DNA of 39,318 bases from Acidimicrobiia bacterium (lineage in GTDB: Bacteria; Actinomycetota; Acidimicrobiia; Acidimicrobiales; SZUA-35): assembly GCA_003231975.1 (NCBI GenBank), contig QIKW01000166.1, positions 1 to 39,318 on the forward strand, in the 5' to 3' direction. The notes beneath the pieces are model-generated. The model ran no database searches, was not told where the DNA came from, and worked only from the letters and a program-made list of their open reading frames with translations. Of the stretch, positions 7,718-15,971 are shown one piece after another (the first letter of the stretch is position 1; each line of letters opens with the position of its first letter). A program made the position numbers and the translations under genes.

Positions 7718-8895
7718 GCAGTTAGGGCTTGCACCAGCCGGTCTACTATCTCATCAAGCAACCCGCGACTGGTGGCCAGATTCAGTCTGGCGAAGCCATC
7801 CCCCAACGAGCCAAAATCAGGCCCGGGAGACATTGCAACCGCAGCGCGCCCCAACAGTTCCTTGGACGGGTTCGGGCCCAACTGGTAGGCCCGAAAGTCC
7901 AGCCAGGCCAGATACGTGGCTTCGGGCAATTGAAAACCAACCTCTGGAAGCTCCTCGCCAAGGCGCCGATGAAGGTGATCCCGCTGAGCGGTGAGGTGGG
8001 CTCGGACCGTGTCGAGGTAGGCCCGACCTTCGGTCCAGCAAGCCAGCGTTGCCTCGGCGCCCAAGGTGTTCACGGCGCCCCGAAGATGCATGGAATGATT
8101 CTGAAACTGGCGCCTCAACTCTGGATGACCAAGGTGGGCCTCAGCGCAACGCATTCCGGCCAAATTGAATGACTTGCTGGCAGAAGACAGGGTCACCGTG
8201 CGCTGGGCCAGCTCGGGCGAGACCATTGCGGCAGGCAAATGAGTGGTGCCCGGATGCAGCAGGTCGCCCCAGACCTCGTCGGAAATCAGGAGAAGGTCGT
8301 GCTCGACCACAACCTCGGCCATAGCCCGAAGCTCGGCCTCGTCAAACACACGACCGGTTGGGTTGTGCGGGTTGCACATCAGGATCACCTTGGTGTTGTC
8401 ATCAATCACCTCGCGTAACCGGTTCACATCGAAACGCCATCCGTCGCTATCAAGAGGGCAGCCAACGATTCGCCTGCCGGTTGATTCAACCGCTTTGATG
8501 AACGGCGGGTAAATCGGGGTTTGCAACACGACGCCGTCGCCGGGTTCGGTCCAGTGCCAGATTGTGTACTCGATCCCGTGAAGGACATCGTTGAACAGCA
8601 TCACCTCTTCGGGGTCAAGCTCCCAGCCATGCGAGTCGATCTGCCATTTGGCGAACGCCTCGGGCAAGGCCTTACTGGCAGCAAGGTTGTAACCAAGATC
8701 GCCCCTATCCAGTACCCGCTGCATTGCCTCAATGGCCATCGGGGCAGGAGCCAAATCCATGTCGGCCACCCAAGCCGGAATCACGTCGGCGTCATGATTT
8801 GCATACCGCGACCATTTGACGCCATCAAGGCTTCGCAGGCGATCAAGGTCGACGCCGAACGGGTCCGAGTTTGGCAGCACAACAGCTTCAGACAT
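7714..8895 (-). CDS. MalY/PatB-type PLP-dependent aminotransferase (cystathionine beta-lyase type)
   Basis: A 393-residue fold-type I PLP enzyme. The opening (PFGVDLDRLRSLDGVKWSRY, then WVADMDLAPAPMAIEAM) is characteristic of MalY/PatB proteins. The PLP-binding motifs are NPHNPTGRVF, ISDEVWGDL and SSASKSFNLAGMR, with the Schiff-base lysine at about 241. Members cleave cystathionine or other C-S bonds or act as aminotransferases, so methionine/cysteine metabolism is likely but the substrate is not certain. The ATG at 8895 is used because the longer frame to 9090 is tryptophan-rich antisense-like sequence lying inside the ABC-F gene. It lies 25 bp downstream of that gene and probably shares its transcript. 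Confidence 0.85.
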   Translation of the reverse strand: MSEAVVLPNSDPFGVDLDRLRSLDGVKWSRYANHDADVIPAWVADMDLAPAPMAIEAMQRVLDRGDLGYNLAASKALPEAFAKWQIDSHGWELDPEEVMLFNDVLHGIEYTIWHWTEPGDGVVLQTPIYPPFIKAVESTGRRIVGCPLDSDGWRFDVNRLREVIDDNTKVILMCNPHNPTGRVFDEAELRAMAEVVVEHDLLLISDEVWGDLLHPGTTHLPAAMVSPELAQRTVTLSSASKSFNLAGMRCAEAHLGHPELRRQFQNHSMHLRGAVNTLGAEATLACWTEGRAYLDTVRAHLTAQRDHLHRRLGEELPEVGFQLPEATYLAWLDFRAYQLGPNPSKELLGRAAVAMSPGPDFGSLGDGFARLNLATSRGLLDEIVDRLVQALTA

Positions 8896-8920
8896 CGTGA
8901 GATCTTGCCACAGGGCCTTG

Positions 8921-10693
8921 CTAGCCCTCCAGTTCTTGTGACAAATCCAGCCAGCGCTGTTCTGCGACGGCCACCGCCTCTTCCACTTCGGCCACCTCGG
9001 TGCCAACGCGGCCCAGTTCGGATGGATTCGAAGCTGCGGTTGCCAGTTCTTCCAGCAGCGCAGCCTTTCTTCTTTCCAGCCTTGCCACATCCTTCTCGCT
9101 TTGGCGGATCAGCCGGTTCAGGGTGCTTGGCGACCGGCCGCCGGGCTTTGTGCGGCTGTCACCCTTGCCTGAGCGCTTCTTGGCGCCAAGCGGGGTTGCC
9201 GAGCGGGCCGCCCGCGTCGACAGCCGGTGCTGGTCCCATGCGTCGAAGCCTCCAGGCCACCGAGTTGCGCTCCCCTGGCCATCCAGAACCAGGGCATCGG
9301 CCGACACTCTTCCCATGAACGCCCGATCGTGGCTGACCACAATCAGCGCCCCCGGCCAGTCCTCCAAGAAGTCCTCGAGAGCTCGCAGGGTTTCCAAGTC
9401 CAGATCGTTGGTCGGCTCATCAAGCAACAGCACATTCGGTTTGGAGGCCAAGAGCTGCATCAGCTGCAACCTTCTCCGCTCCCCTCCCGACAGCGTTCGC
9501 ACCTCGGCCCACTGCGCGTCGGAGTCAAACCAGAAAGACTCGAGCAACCTGGCGTCTGTCCAATCCGGCGGGCGATCGGGGCCGGCAACAACCTCCCGGA
9601 CTCTGGCGTTCGGATCCATGGCCGAGGGGTATTGGGCGTAGTAACCAAGCTTCACGGTTGTTCCCCAGCGAACTGTTCCCGCTGTTGGTTCGGTCAGTTT
9701 GGCCATGAGGTTCAGCAGCGTTGTCTTGCCAGAACCATTCGGTCCAACAACTCCCAAGCGCTCTCGTTGGTCCAACTTGAGGTTCAGGTCAGAGAACAGC
9801 GTCCGGCCGTCGGGGGCAACGGCCGAAACCTGGTCAAGCTCGATAACAACGTCGCCAAGACGCGGGGTTTCATAACCAAGATGCAGCTCTGCCGGGCGGG
9901 CCGGGCCCTGCGAGCGTTCGGCAACCAACGCTTTTGCGGCATCAACCCGAGCCTTTGGTTTGGATGAGCGAGCCTTGGCCCCCCGCCGCAACCAAGCCAA
10001 CTCGGATTTCGCCAGGTTTCTGCGGATTGCGTCTGCCGCCTCGGCTGCCTCGGCCCTATTACCCTTGGCTTCCAGGTAGTCGGCGTATGACCCGTCGTGA
10101 AGGAAGGCTCCGCCACGATCAAGCTCTAGCATCCTGGTGACCAGGCGGTCCAAAACGTGGCGGTCGTGGGTTACCAGCAGAAGACCACCTCGGTATTCGA
10201 AGAGCCGCTCTTCCAGCCACGTAATGCCGTCGAGGTCCAGATGGTTCGTCGGCTCGTCAAGTATCAGCAGGTCACTTGGCACAACCAGAGCTCTGGCCAG
10301 CGCCACCCGCTTTGCCTCGCCGCCGGAGAGTTCGGTGGTCTGTTTATCCAGGTGCTCACCCATTCCAAGCCGGAAGAGAACCGCTTCGGCCTCCCAAGTT
10401 TCTGCTAGGGGCTCACCAGGCAGGCTTTCGCCGATAACTGCCTCACGAACGGTTCCAACAGGAAGGGACGCTTCCTGATCAAGCATCGCAACTCGTACCT
10501 CGCGGCCGGCCCGAACATTGCCAGATTCCGGAGCCTGCTTTCCAGCCAGAACCCGCAGCAGCGTGGACTTGCCGGTGCCGTTGATGCCAACAACGGCCAG
10601 GCGGTCCCCAGACTCGATGGTCAACGAAATTCCGTCGAACAAGGGCCGGTCTGGCCGGCTAACGCTCACGTCGGTGGCATCGATCAAGATCAA
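8921..10693 (-). CDS. ABC-F family ATP-binding protein
   Basis: A 590-residue soluble protein with two ABC ATPase domains and no membrane segments. Domain 1 has GINGTGKST, LSGGEAKRVALARAL and LLILDEPTNHLDL. Domain 2 has GPNGSGKTT, LSGGERRRLQLMQLL and LLLDEPTNDLDLETL. The C-terminus (about the last 70 residues) is a charged coiled coil as in Uup-type proteins. ABC-F proteins bind the ribosomal E site and act in translation or antibiotic protection; the role here is not determined. The start is a TTG at 10693, chosen because TAGCAT (10701-10706) ends 7 nt upstream and the predicted protein then begins at the first beta strand. It is divergent from DUF3097 and upstream of the MalY-type gene. Confidence 0.85.
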   Translation of the reverse strand: MILIDATDVSVSRPDRPLFDGISLTIESGDRLAVVGINGTGKSTLLRVLAGKQAPESGNVRAGREVRVAMLDQEASLPVGTVREAVIGESLPGEPLAETWEAEAVLFRLGMGEHLDKQTTELSGGEAKRVALARALVVPSDLLILDEPTNHLDLDGITWLEERLFEYRGGLLLVTHDRHVLDRLVTRMLELDRGGAFLHDGSYADYLEAKGNRAEAAEAADAIRRNLAKSELAWLRRGAKARSSKPKARVDAAKALVAERSQGPARPAELHLGYETPRLGDVVIELDQVSAVAPDGRTLFSDLNLKLDQRERLGVVGPNGSGKTTLLNLMAKLTEPTAGTVRWGTTVKLGYYAQYPSAMDPNARVREVVAGPDRPPDWTDARLLESFWFDSDAQWAEVRTLSGGERRRLQLMQLLASKPNVLLLDEPTNDLDLETLRALEDFLEDWPGALIVVSHDRAFMGRVSADALVLDGQGSATRWPGGFDAWDQHRLSTRAARSATPLGAKKRSGKGDSRTKPGGRSPSTLNRLIRQSEKDVARLERRKAALLEELATAASNPSELGRVGTEVAEVEEAVAVAEQRWLDLSQELEG

Positions 10694-10770
10694 GGCGCAG
10701 ATGCTACGAGCCGTGAAGGCCCGCCAGCTCCCAATTCTCCTCGGTCTCCTTTGACCCAACAGAGCCGGAC

Positions 10771-10776
10771 TAGAGT
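10771..10776 (+). promoter_or_regulatory. -10 element of the DUF3097 gene
   Basis: TAGAGT ends 6 nt before the GTG at 10783. TTGACC at 10751-10756 could be a -35 but the spacer is only 14 nt. The spacing to GTG supports a leaderless mRNA. Confidence 0.45.
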
Positions 10777-10782
10777 TTTCGG

Positions 10783-11604
10783 GTGCCCGGAATTTTGAGT
10801 GACCTGGATATGAACGCCCCGCGACGGCGCAAACCGACCTGGCCGTCGGTTCCCGGCACGAAGGGTTTGCTGGTGCGCCACCGCTCAACTGGATACGTCG
10901 GCGCGGTCACAAAGTGCAACGACGAGTGGGTAACGATTCACTCCCAGTCCGGGCGTTCACAGACACTGCGAAACGAAAGAGGGGCGTTCTCAATCGACGG
11001 CCAATCGGTCACGCTCGTGCCACCACCAGCGACCCCGGAAACTGCCCCCACTTCGCTAACGGCGTCTGGCAGCGTTGCTGTGCGTAACTCAGGGGCTCGG
11101 GTTGCTCTCCCAAGCCGAATCCTGGTTGAGGGCATCCACGATGCTGAGCTTGTTGAAAAAGTGTGGGGCGACGATTTGCGTATCGAGGGCGTTGTGGTTG
11201 AACCCCTTCATGGCGCAGACGATCTGGCGGCTGTGGTTCGCGAGTTCAATCCGAATCCTTCGCGCCGACTTGGGATACTGCTTGATCATCTGATCGACGG
11301 CACCAAAGAGACTCACATTGCGAGAACGATCCGGCACCCAGACGTGCTGATCACCGGCCACCCGTACGTCGACATTTGGCAAGCGGTCAAACCGGCGGCC
11401 CTTGGAATCGACGCATGGCCCGTCATCCCGAAAGGGACCGATTGGAAGACTGGCGTGTGCGACGCTTTCGGATTTCGAGGTTCGCCTGGTGAGCTTTGGA
11501 GGAAGGTTTTGGGCCGGGCCAACTCTTACCGAGATCTGGAGCCGGGGCTTGTGGGAGCTGTTGAGGAACTGATCGACTTCGTGGCCCCGGCACCGAGCGA
11601 CTAG
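10783..11604 (+). CDS. DUF3097 family protein
   Basis: A 273-residue protein typical of the DUF3097 family of actinobacteria. The N-terminal part has KPTWPSVPGTKGLLVRHRST and GYVGAVTKCNDEWVTI. The C-terminal part has RILVEGIHDAELVEKVWGDD and GILLDHLIDGTKE, which look like the acidic strands of a Toprim-like fold. It continues with VLITGHPYVDIWQAVKP. No biochemical role is established; the Toprim-like motifs suggest nucleic-acid or nucleotide phosphoryl chemistry. The GTG start follows a -10 hexamer by 6 nt. It converges with the GGDEF-EAL gene, 17 bp apart. Confidence 0.85.
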   Translation: MPGILSDLDMNAPRRRKPTWPSVPGTKGLLVRHRSTGYVGAVTKCNDEWVTIHSQSGRSQTLRNERGAFSIDGQSVTLVPPPATPETAPTSLTASGSVAVRNSGARVALPSRILVEGIHDAELVEKVWGDDLRIEGVVVEPLHGADDLAAVVREFNPNPSRRLGILLDHLIDGTKETHIARTIRHPDVLITGHPYVDIWQAVKPAALGIDAWPVIPKGTDWKTGVCDAFGFRGSPGELWRKVLGRANSYRDLEPGLVGAVEELIDFVAPAPSD

Positions 11605-11605
11605 C

Positions 11606-11621
11606 CCAGCGAGGATGCTGG
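11606..11621. terminator. Possible bidirectional terminator hairpin
   Basis: CCAGC (11606-11610) and GCTGG (11617-11621) pair around a 6-nt loop and fill the 17-bp gap between the convergent DUF3097 and GGDEF-EAL genes. The stem is short and has no U-tract. Confidence 0.25.
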
Positions 11622-13259
11622 TCAGCCGCGGCGGGCTGGCCGGTTCTGAATCAGATCGGGACGCTTTTGGTCCACGTTGAGGGCGAGGCCACGGCTCACC
11701 TCAAGCTGTGAGAGGCCTTCCTGGCTGACGGCGGGAGCAGCCGATGGAACAAACCAGGCCGCCGGGTCGATGCCTGCCGCCGGTAGCGGAGCGTTAAACA
11801 GATACCCCTGCATAATCGAGATACCGAGACCTTGGAGGTACTCCACCTGCTCGATCGTTTCAACACCTTCGGCAACAACCTCCAAATTTAGCCCTTTGGA
11901 CATTGCCACAACTGCCTGGACGATCGCCTGATTCGAGCCCGAGGGATCGAGGTCTGTGAAGGTGCGGTCGATCTTCAGGGTGGAAACCATGTCGAACTGC
12001 TTGACGTAGCTGAGCGAGGAACGGCCAGTACCGAAGTCGTCAATCGCTAGGGAAACCCCGAGATCTCGTAGTCGATTCACAACCCCCATGCCGTCGAGGT
12101 GATCCGAAATCACGTCTTCGGTGATTTCCAAGACCAACTGCTCGGGGGGCAGCCCCGACCAGTGAAGAACGTCGTTGACCAGGTCGGGGAAATCTCCATC
12201 AATCAGCTGTTGCTCGGCCAGGTTCACGCTCATTTTCACCGAACGGGCATTGGGGTTGAGATGGTTCCAAACCGCGGCTTGGGCAGTTGCCTCTCGCAGC
12301 ACGGTCTCGCCAATCCGGGCCATCATTCCGGCCTCTTCCGCCACGTTCAGAAACTCAGCAGGCCCAATAAGGCCGCGGACCGGGTGATTCCAGCGAACCA
12401 AAGCCTCGAAACCGAACAACTGACGCTTCCCAACATCAACCAGGGGCTGATAGAACACGGTGAATTGTTCCTCATCAATGGCATCGATCAGGTCCCGCTC
12501 TATGTCCAGCCGGTCGATCACGTGAAGGCGCTGCATCTCGTCAAAAACGGCATACCCCGATCTGGCTCGTTTGGCTTTGTACATCGCAACGTCTGCGTCG
12601 CGAACCAAATCAACGGGTCTGCGGTCATCGCCCGGCCTGGCGATTGCAACTCCAATGCTTGCCGCGATGACATGCGAGCCGCCGAAGAGCGAAAACTTCT
12701 GCTCGAACGATCGCAGGATTTGCTCGGCGACCGCAAGCACCGATCTCTCGTTAAGTAGCTCGCGAACCACAACCACAAACTCATCACCACCAAAGCGGGC
12801 AACAATGTCTGACCCTCTTACTGCTGATGTTAGACGCCCGGCAACTATGCGAAGCAGTTCGTCTCCTGCCTCGTGCCCCATGGAGTCGTTGATGACTTTG
12901 AACCGGTCGAGATCAAGAAACAGAACGCCAACAACTGTGTCGTTCTCCGCTGCTGCTACCAGAGACTCCTCCAGCCGGTCAAACATGGCGCTGCGGTTCG
13001 GCAAATCGGTGAGCGAGTCGTGGGTTGCCTCGTGTTCGGCCCGAGCCAGAACGCCAGCGGTTGCCCTGGCCCGATGGGACTGAACCAATGCACCGCAGGT
13101 TGAGGCGACGGCACCAAAAACGGCGGCGCTTGACACGAGCACGGTGTCGCGAGTGGTAAGGCCGACGAACGACGCCAAACCGACCAACCAGACAAAGGCC
13201 CCGAGGAGCCCCGCTGATAGGACAAGACCGGGCGACAACGCCAGACGTGTGAGCTTCAC
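11622..13259 (-). CDS. Membrane-anchored GGDEF-EAL dual-domain protein
   Basis: About 545 residues from the GTG at 13259. Two hydrophobic helices lie at about 10-32 and 38-60, then a diguanylate cyclase domain (HDSLTDLPNR, LFLDLDRFKVIND, GGDEF at 157-161, inhibitory site R148-x-x-D151). A phosphodiesterase domain follows (EAL at 285-287, MSVNLAEQQL, LEITED, AIDDFGTGRSSL, LKIDRTF, AEGVET). All metal and catalytic residues I can place in both domains are present, so it could make and degrade cyclic di-GMP. Its N-terminus has only membrane helices and no known sensor domain. The start is uncertain: the frame stays open to 13514, but the upstream part looks like a structured leader. ATG at 13430 is an alternative. 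Confidence 0.87.
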   Translation of the reverse strand: MKLTRLALSPGLVLSAGLLGAFVWLVGLASFVGLTTRDTVLVSSAAVFGAVASTCGALVQSHRARATAGVLARAEHEATHDSLTDLPNRSAMFDRLEESLVAAAENDTVVGVLFLDLDRFKVINDSMGHEAGDELLRIVAGRLTSAVRGSDIVARFGGDEFVVVVRELLNERSVLAVAEQILRSFEQKFSLFGGSHVIAASIGVAIARPGDDRRPVDLVRDADVAMYKAKRARSGYAVFDEMQRLHVIDRLDIERDLIDAIDEEQFTVFYQPLVDVGKRQLFGFEALVRWNHPVRGLIGPAEFLNVAEEAGMMARIGETVLREATAQAAVWNHLNPNARSVKMSVNLAEQQLIDGDFPDLVNDVLHWSGLPPEQLVLEITEDVISDHLDGMGVVNRLRDLGVSLAIDDFGTGRSSLSYVKQFDMVSTLKIDRTFTDLDPSGSNQAIVQAVVAMSKGLNLEVVAEGVETIEQVEYLQGLGISIMQGYLFNAPLPAAGIDPAAWFVPSAAPAVSQEGLSQLEVSRGLALNVDQKRPDLIQNRPARRG

Positions 13260-13269
13260 GATGTTTACA

Positions 13270-13382
13270 AACGGCCGCTGGGGCCAAGACTTGAGCCCAA
13301 CGGGCCGCGAAGGCGAGATGCTTAGGTAAAGGCCTCTACAGCCGATAGGCGCAATGGCCCGTTCCGCAAGCTGGCGGCCGTT
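13270..13382 (-). promoter_or_regulatory. Structured leader region upstream of the GGDEF-EAL gene
   Basis: Nested inverted repeats frame this stretch. AACGGCCGC (13270-13278) pairs with GCGGCCGTT (13374-13382). Inside it, AACGGGCC (about 13299-13306) pairs with GGCCCGTT (about 13356-13363). Between the left arms is a local GGGC...GCCC hairpin. Transcribed on the minus strand it would fold just before the GTG at 13259. I cannot match it to a known riboswitch class; the standard c-di-GMP-I conserved bases were not found. The open frame through it leaves coding as the alternative. Confidence 0.35.
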
Positions 13383-13466
13383 GCTCACCTTCAGCGCGTG
13401 CCCCACATTGGGACACTGCTGTAGGTTCATGTCCAACTGAACTCCACGTACTGACAACCTGCATCT

Positions 13467-14237
13467 ATGTCCCAACCAACACCCCGAACCCCCGATCTCA
13501 GCGTCAGCCGGCACGGCCAGATGGCCGAGGCTTTCGAGATCTTCGCGGGGGGAATGGGCCCGTTCGTCGACGAGCGAATGAAGGACTATTTTGCTGACGA
13601 GATCTCATGGACCGAAACAGCTGCCAACAGAATGGGGCGTCCCACCGAACACGGAGCCACTGACCCTCTGTTCCAACTGTTGGTTCTGAGGCGGTTCTGG
13701 GGGCCGGTATTCGGTGACTTCTTTGGCTCAGAAGTACGGAAACTGGTTGATCAACTGATTGAGGCACGCAATCTTTGGGCCCACTTGAACCTGCCAGACG
13801 AAACGGCCTACCTGGATCGAATCCTGCTGTCCATCGAGCGCATTCTGGCGCCGGTAAGCCCTGAGGACACATCGGCGTTGCGGCGAATCCGGGTTCGGTT
13901 GAAGAACCCGATAGAGGGCGACACCGCGGACGGGAACGAAGCCTCCATTGACTCGCTGGGGCTGCGCAACCAATTGAACGAGTCTGAGGCCGCCTTTCAG
14001 GCACTACAGGACGAACAGGCCAGCCTGGAAGGGCAGTTGGATCTGGCCAAACGAGCCAGTGCGGGCCGCCAGCTGCAACTAAGCGAGGTGGAACGTCAAC
14101 TCTTGGAAGCCAGCGGCAGAAGCGAAGTGCTGGAGAGTTTCCTTCAAGCCGAGCGCCACAGCCGCAATAGGCTGGAATGGCTCTTCGTTGGATTCATCGC
14201 TGTGATGCTTCTGGTAATGGTCATCCTTGCGAGCTAA
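13467..14237 (+). CDS. Swt1-type HEPN domain protein with coiled coil and C-terminal membrane anchor
   Basis: A 256-residue protein. Residues 20-130 resemble the Swt1-type HEPN domain: an amphipathic start (FEIFAGGMGPFVDERMKDYF), the core helix FWGPVFGDFFGSEVRKLVDQ and then RNLWAH (101-106), which fits the R-x4-H ribonuclease motif of HEPN proteins. Residues 160-235 are heptad-like and charged, a probable coiled coil. Residues 238-255 (WLFVGFIAVMLLVMVILA) form a single C-terminal helix, so the HEPN domain would face the cytoplasm as a tail-anchored protein. HEPN proteins commonly act in defence or RNA processing; no partner is adjacent. CAACCT ends 6 nt before the ATG. The 3' end overlaps the convergent hydrolase gene by 17 bp. 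Confidence 0.65.
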   Translation: MSQPTPRTPDLSVSRHGQMAEAFEIFAGGMGPFVDERMKDYFADEISWTETAANRMGRPTEHGATDPLFQLLVLRRFWGPVFGDFFGSEVRKLVDQLIEARNLWAHLNLPDETAYLDRILLSIERILAPVSPEDTSALRRIRVRLKNPIEGDTADGNEASIDSLGLRNQLNESEAAFQALQDEQASLEGQLDLAKRASAGRQLQLSEVERQLLEASGRSEVLESFLQAERHSRNRLEWLFVGFIAVMLLVMVILAS

Positions 14238-15072
14238 GAATCGACCGAACAACGCCTGCCACCGCATCGGCCCCGCCTTGGGTGAGAACCGCTGACATCA
14301 GCGAGTGACCCGGCAGGAAAATTGAGGAACCGGCCTGGCCCGAGGGCGCAGCAGCAGAACCCGACTCCACCAGGATGCGGCGCACTATCGCTGAGTTCTG
14401 TGGTGTTGGGACGGACGCAGAACAATCAACGATGTCGGCCCGAACCGCATCGGGATTGGCCCGACTGGTAGGGCGGGGCGCATTGTGGGCGCCATGGTTC
14501 AAGTAGCTCACAACAGACTCAGGCCAGGCGTGATTGGTTTCTGCTCTGTGCTCCAACTGACCGTGCTCCAACTGACCGTGCTCCAACTGACTGAGCTTCC
14601 ACTGACTGTGCATTTGCGCAAGATCATCGAAGCTCTCACTCAACTCGGCCAGAACCGATTCAGCCGGATCTGCCTCAGACGTTGAAGCCTGCTCAATTGT
14701 GACAACGGCTGCCACCTGTTCTTGGTTGGCGGCAGCCAATTCGAGCCCCAACACCGCCCCGAACCCTTGGCCAACAACCCCAACTTCATGTACCCCGAAG
14801 TGGTCAAGCACAGAGCTCACATCGGCCAGATGAGCGCTGATCCCCCACGGGCCCGGAAGCCGAGAACTGGCCCCCCTGCCTCGCAGGTCGGGGGCGACCG
14901 CCGCAACGTTCCTTGGCAAGCGGTCCATCACCAGATCCCAGACCCGCGAGTTGGCCACCAAATCGTGCAGCAACAAAAGCACCGCGTCGGCCCGATCGAT
15001 GTTGCCGTGTTGCCAGACGGCCAGCTCCCCGCCGCGAACACTGACGTCCTCGAAGCGGCGGGGGCGTTGCAC
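14221..15072 (-). CDS. Alpha/beta hydrolase-fold protein, probably catalytically inactive
   Basis: A 283-residue protein with the alpha/beta hydrolase layout: VLLLLHDLVANSRVWD (oxyanion strand), VAAVAPDLRGRGAS, and the elbow VVGQGFGAVLGLELA. The nucleophile position of G-x-S-x-G is glycine (G103), so the usual serine is missing. The acidic residue region is also not recognisable, although PGHSLM near the end could hold the histidine. The cap region carries a five-residue tandem repeat (SQLEH/GQLEH). A role in binding rather than hydrolysis, or decay, is likely. The GTG at 15072 is chosen because TATTCT ends 6 nt upstream and longer starts run into the divergent SDR gene. Confidence 0.72.
   Translation of the reverse strand: MQRPRRFEDVSVRGGELAVWQHGNIDRADAVLLLLHDLVANSRVWDLVMDRLPRNVAAVAPDLRGRGASSRLPGPWGISAHLADVSSVLDHFGVHEVGVVGQGFGAVLGLELAAANQEQVAAVVTIEQASTSEADPAESVLAELSESFDDLAQMHSQWKLSQLEHGQLEHGQLEHRAETNHAWPESVVSYLNHGAHNAPRPTSRANPDAVRADIVDCSASVPTPQNSAIVRRILVESGSAAAPSGQAGSSIFLPGHSLMSAVLTQGGADAVAGVVRSILSSQG
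14548..14607. repeat. 15-bp tandem repeat (three exact-type units plus one degenerate)
   Basis: Units at 14548-14562, 14563-14577 and 14578-14592 are GTGCTCCAACTGACC, the third ending in T; a fourth, diverged unit spans 14593-14607. The period is a multiple of three, so the minus-strand hydrolase keeps its frame and gains QLEHG repeats in its cap region. Copy number may vary between strains. Confidence 0.9.
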
Positions 15073-15078
15073 CGGCTG

Positions 15079-15084
15079 AGAATA
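15079..15084 (-). promoter_or_regulatory. -10 element of the alpha/beta hydrolase gene
   Basis: On the minus strand TATTCT ends 6 nt before the GTG at 15072, supporting a leaderless transcript and this start. Confidence 0.45.
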
Positions 15085-15155
15085 CCGACTCCAGGCTGTT
15101 CCGAGGTATCTTCGCCACCTGCGATCCACGCCCGACCAAGAGAAGATGAGGACAC

Positions 15156-15929
15156 ATGGAACTGAGGCTCGACGAAAGAACGGCACTGATAACCGGAGGC
15201 TCCCGGGGAATCGGAAAGCAGATCGCAACTACTTTCGCCGAGGCCGGAGCCCAGGTCATGATTGTGTCCCGCAAGGCCGAGGTCCTAGAGCAGGCCGCGG
15301 CCGAAATCGATGCGGCGTCTGGCACAAAGGGCTGCCAGTGGATGGTTGGCAACACCGGCCATCCCGAGTCAGCCGAGCTGGTGGTAGCAGAAACCATCGA
15401 GCGGCTCGGAGCAGTTGACGTGCTTGTCAACAACGCCGCCACCAACCCGTACGCGGGCCCGATGATCGACGTTGACCTCCCGCGCTGGGACAAAACCATT
15501 GCAGTCAACCTCACCGGCCCGCTTCTCCTCACCCAGGCAGCTTGGCGAAGCTGGATGAAAGACAACGGCGGGGTTGTTCTGAACATCTCCTCTGTCGGTG
15601 GTTTGTCCACCAACGCCGTCCTCGGCGTTTATGACCTCACAAAGTCCGCTCTTATTCACATGACCCAGCAGCTTGGCGCCGAGCTTGGGCCGGGAGTGCG
15701 GGTCAACGCTATTTGCCCAGGCCTCGTCAAAACCGATTTCGCCCGCCTGCTGTGGGAGGGAGACCGGGGCGCCGAGGTTGCCGACGGATACCCACTGAAA
15801 CGCCTCGGCGAGGTGACAGACATTGCAAACGCTGCCCTTTACCTGGCTTCCGAAGCCGGCAGCTGGATCACAGGCCAGCATCTGGTGCTTGACGGCGGGG
15901 GGCTGGTTGCGTTCAACTCCCTTGGCTGA
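15156..15929 (+). CDS. SDR family oxidoreductase
   Basis: A 257-residue classical short-chain dehydrogenase. TGGSRGIG (13-20) binds the cofactor, NNAATNPYAG holds the NNAG-like motif, ISSVGG carries the catalytic serine, YDLTK the catalytic tyrosine and lysine, and NAICPGLVKTDFA follows as usual. The end (YLASEAGSWITGQHLVLDGG) is typical of FabG-like enzymes. The cofactor is probably NADP(H), given SRGIG and the following basic residue, but the substrate is unknown. GAGG at 15148-15151 precedes the ATG. It is divergent from the hydrolase gene, and repeat copy A lies 43 bp downstream. Confidence 0.87.
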   Translation: MELRLDERTALITGGSRGIGKQIATTFAEAGAQVMIVSRKAEVLEQAAAEIDAASGTKGCQWMVGNTGHPESAELVVAETIERLGAVDVLVNNAATNPYAGPMIDVDLPRWDKTIAVNLTGPLLLTQAAWRSWMKDNGGVVLNISSVGGLSTNAVLGVYDLTKSALIHMTQQLGAELGPGVRVNAICPGLVKTDFARLLWEGDRGAEVADGYPLKRLGEVTDIANAALYLASEAGSWITGQHLVLDGGGLVAFNSLG

Positions 15930-15971
15930 GCAGCTGCTGACCGACTGGGTCCGACCCGCGAATGCTGCCAA

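Noticed and set aside
13315-13360. A link between the GGDEF leader and the repeat (TGCGCCTATCGGC and CCTAAG shared with copy A)
   Set aside because: The shared words are in a different order and the rest does not align. A 13-base match at this scale can be chance.
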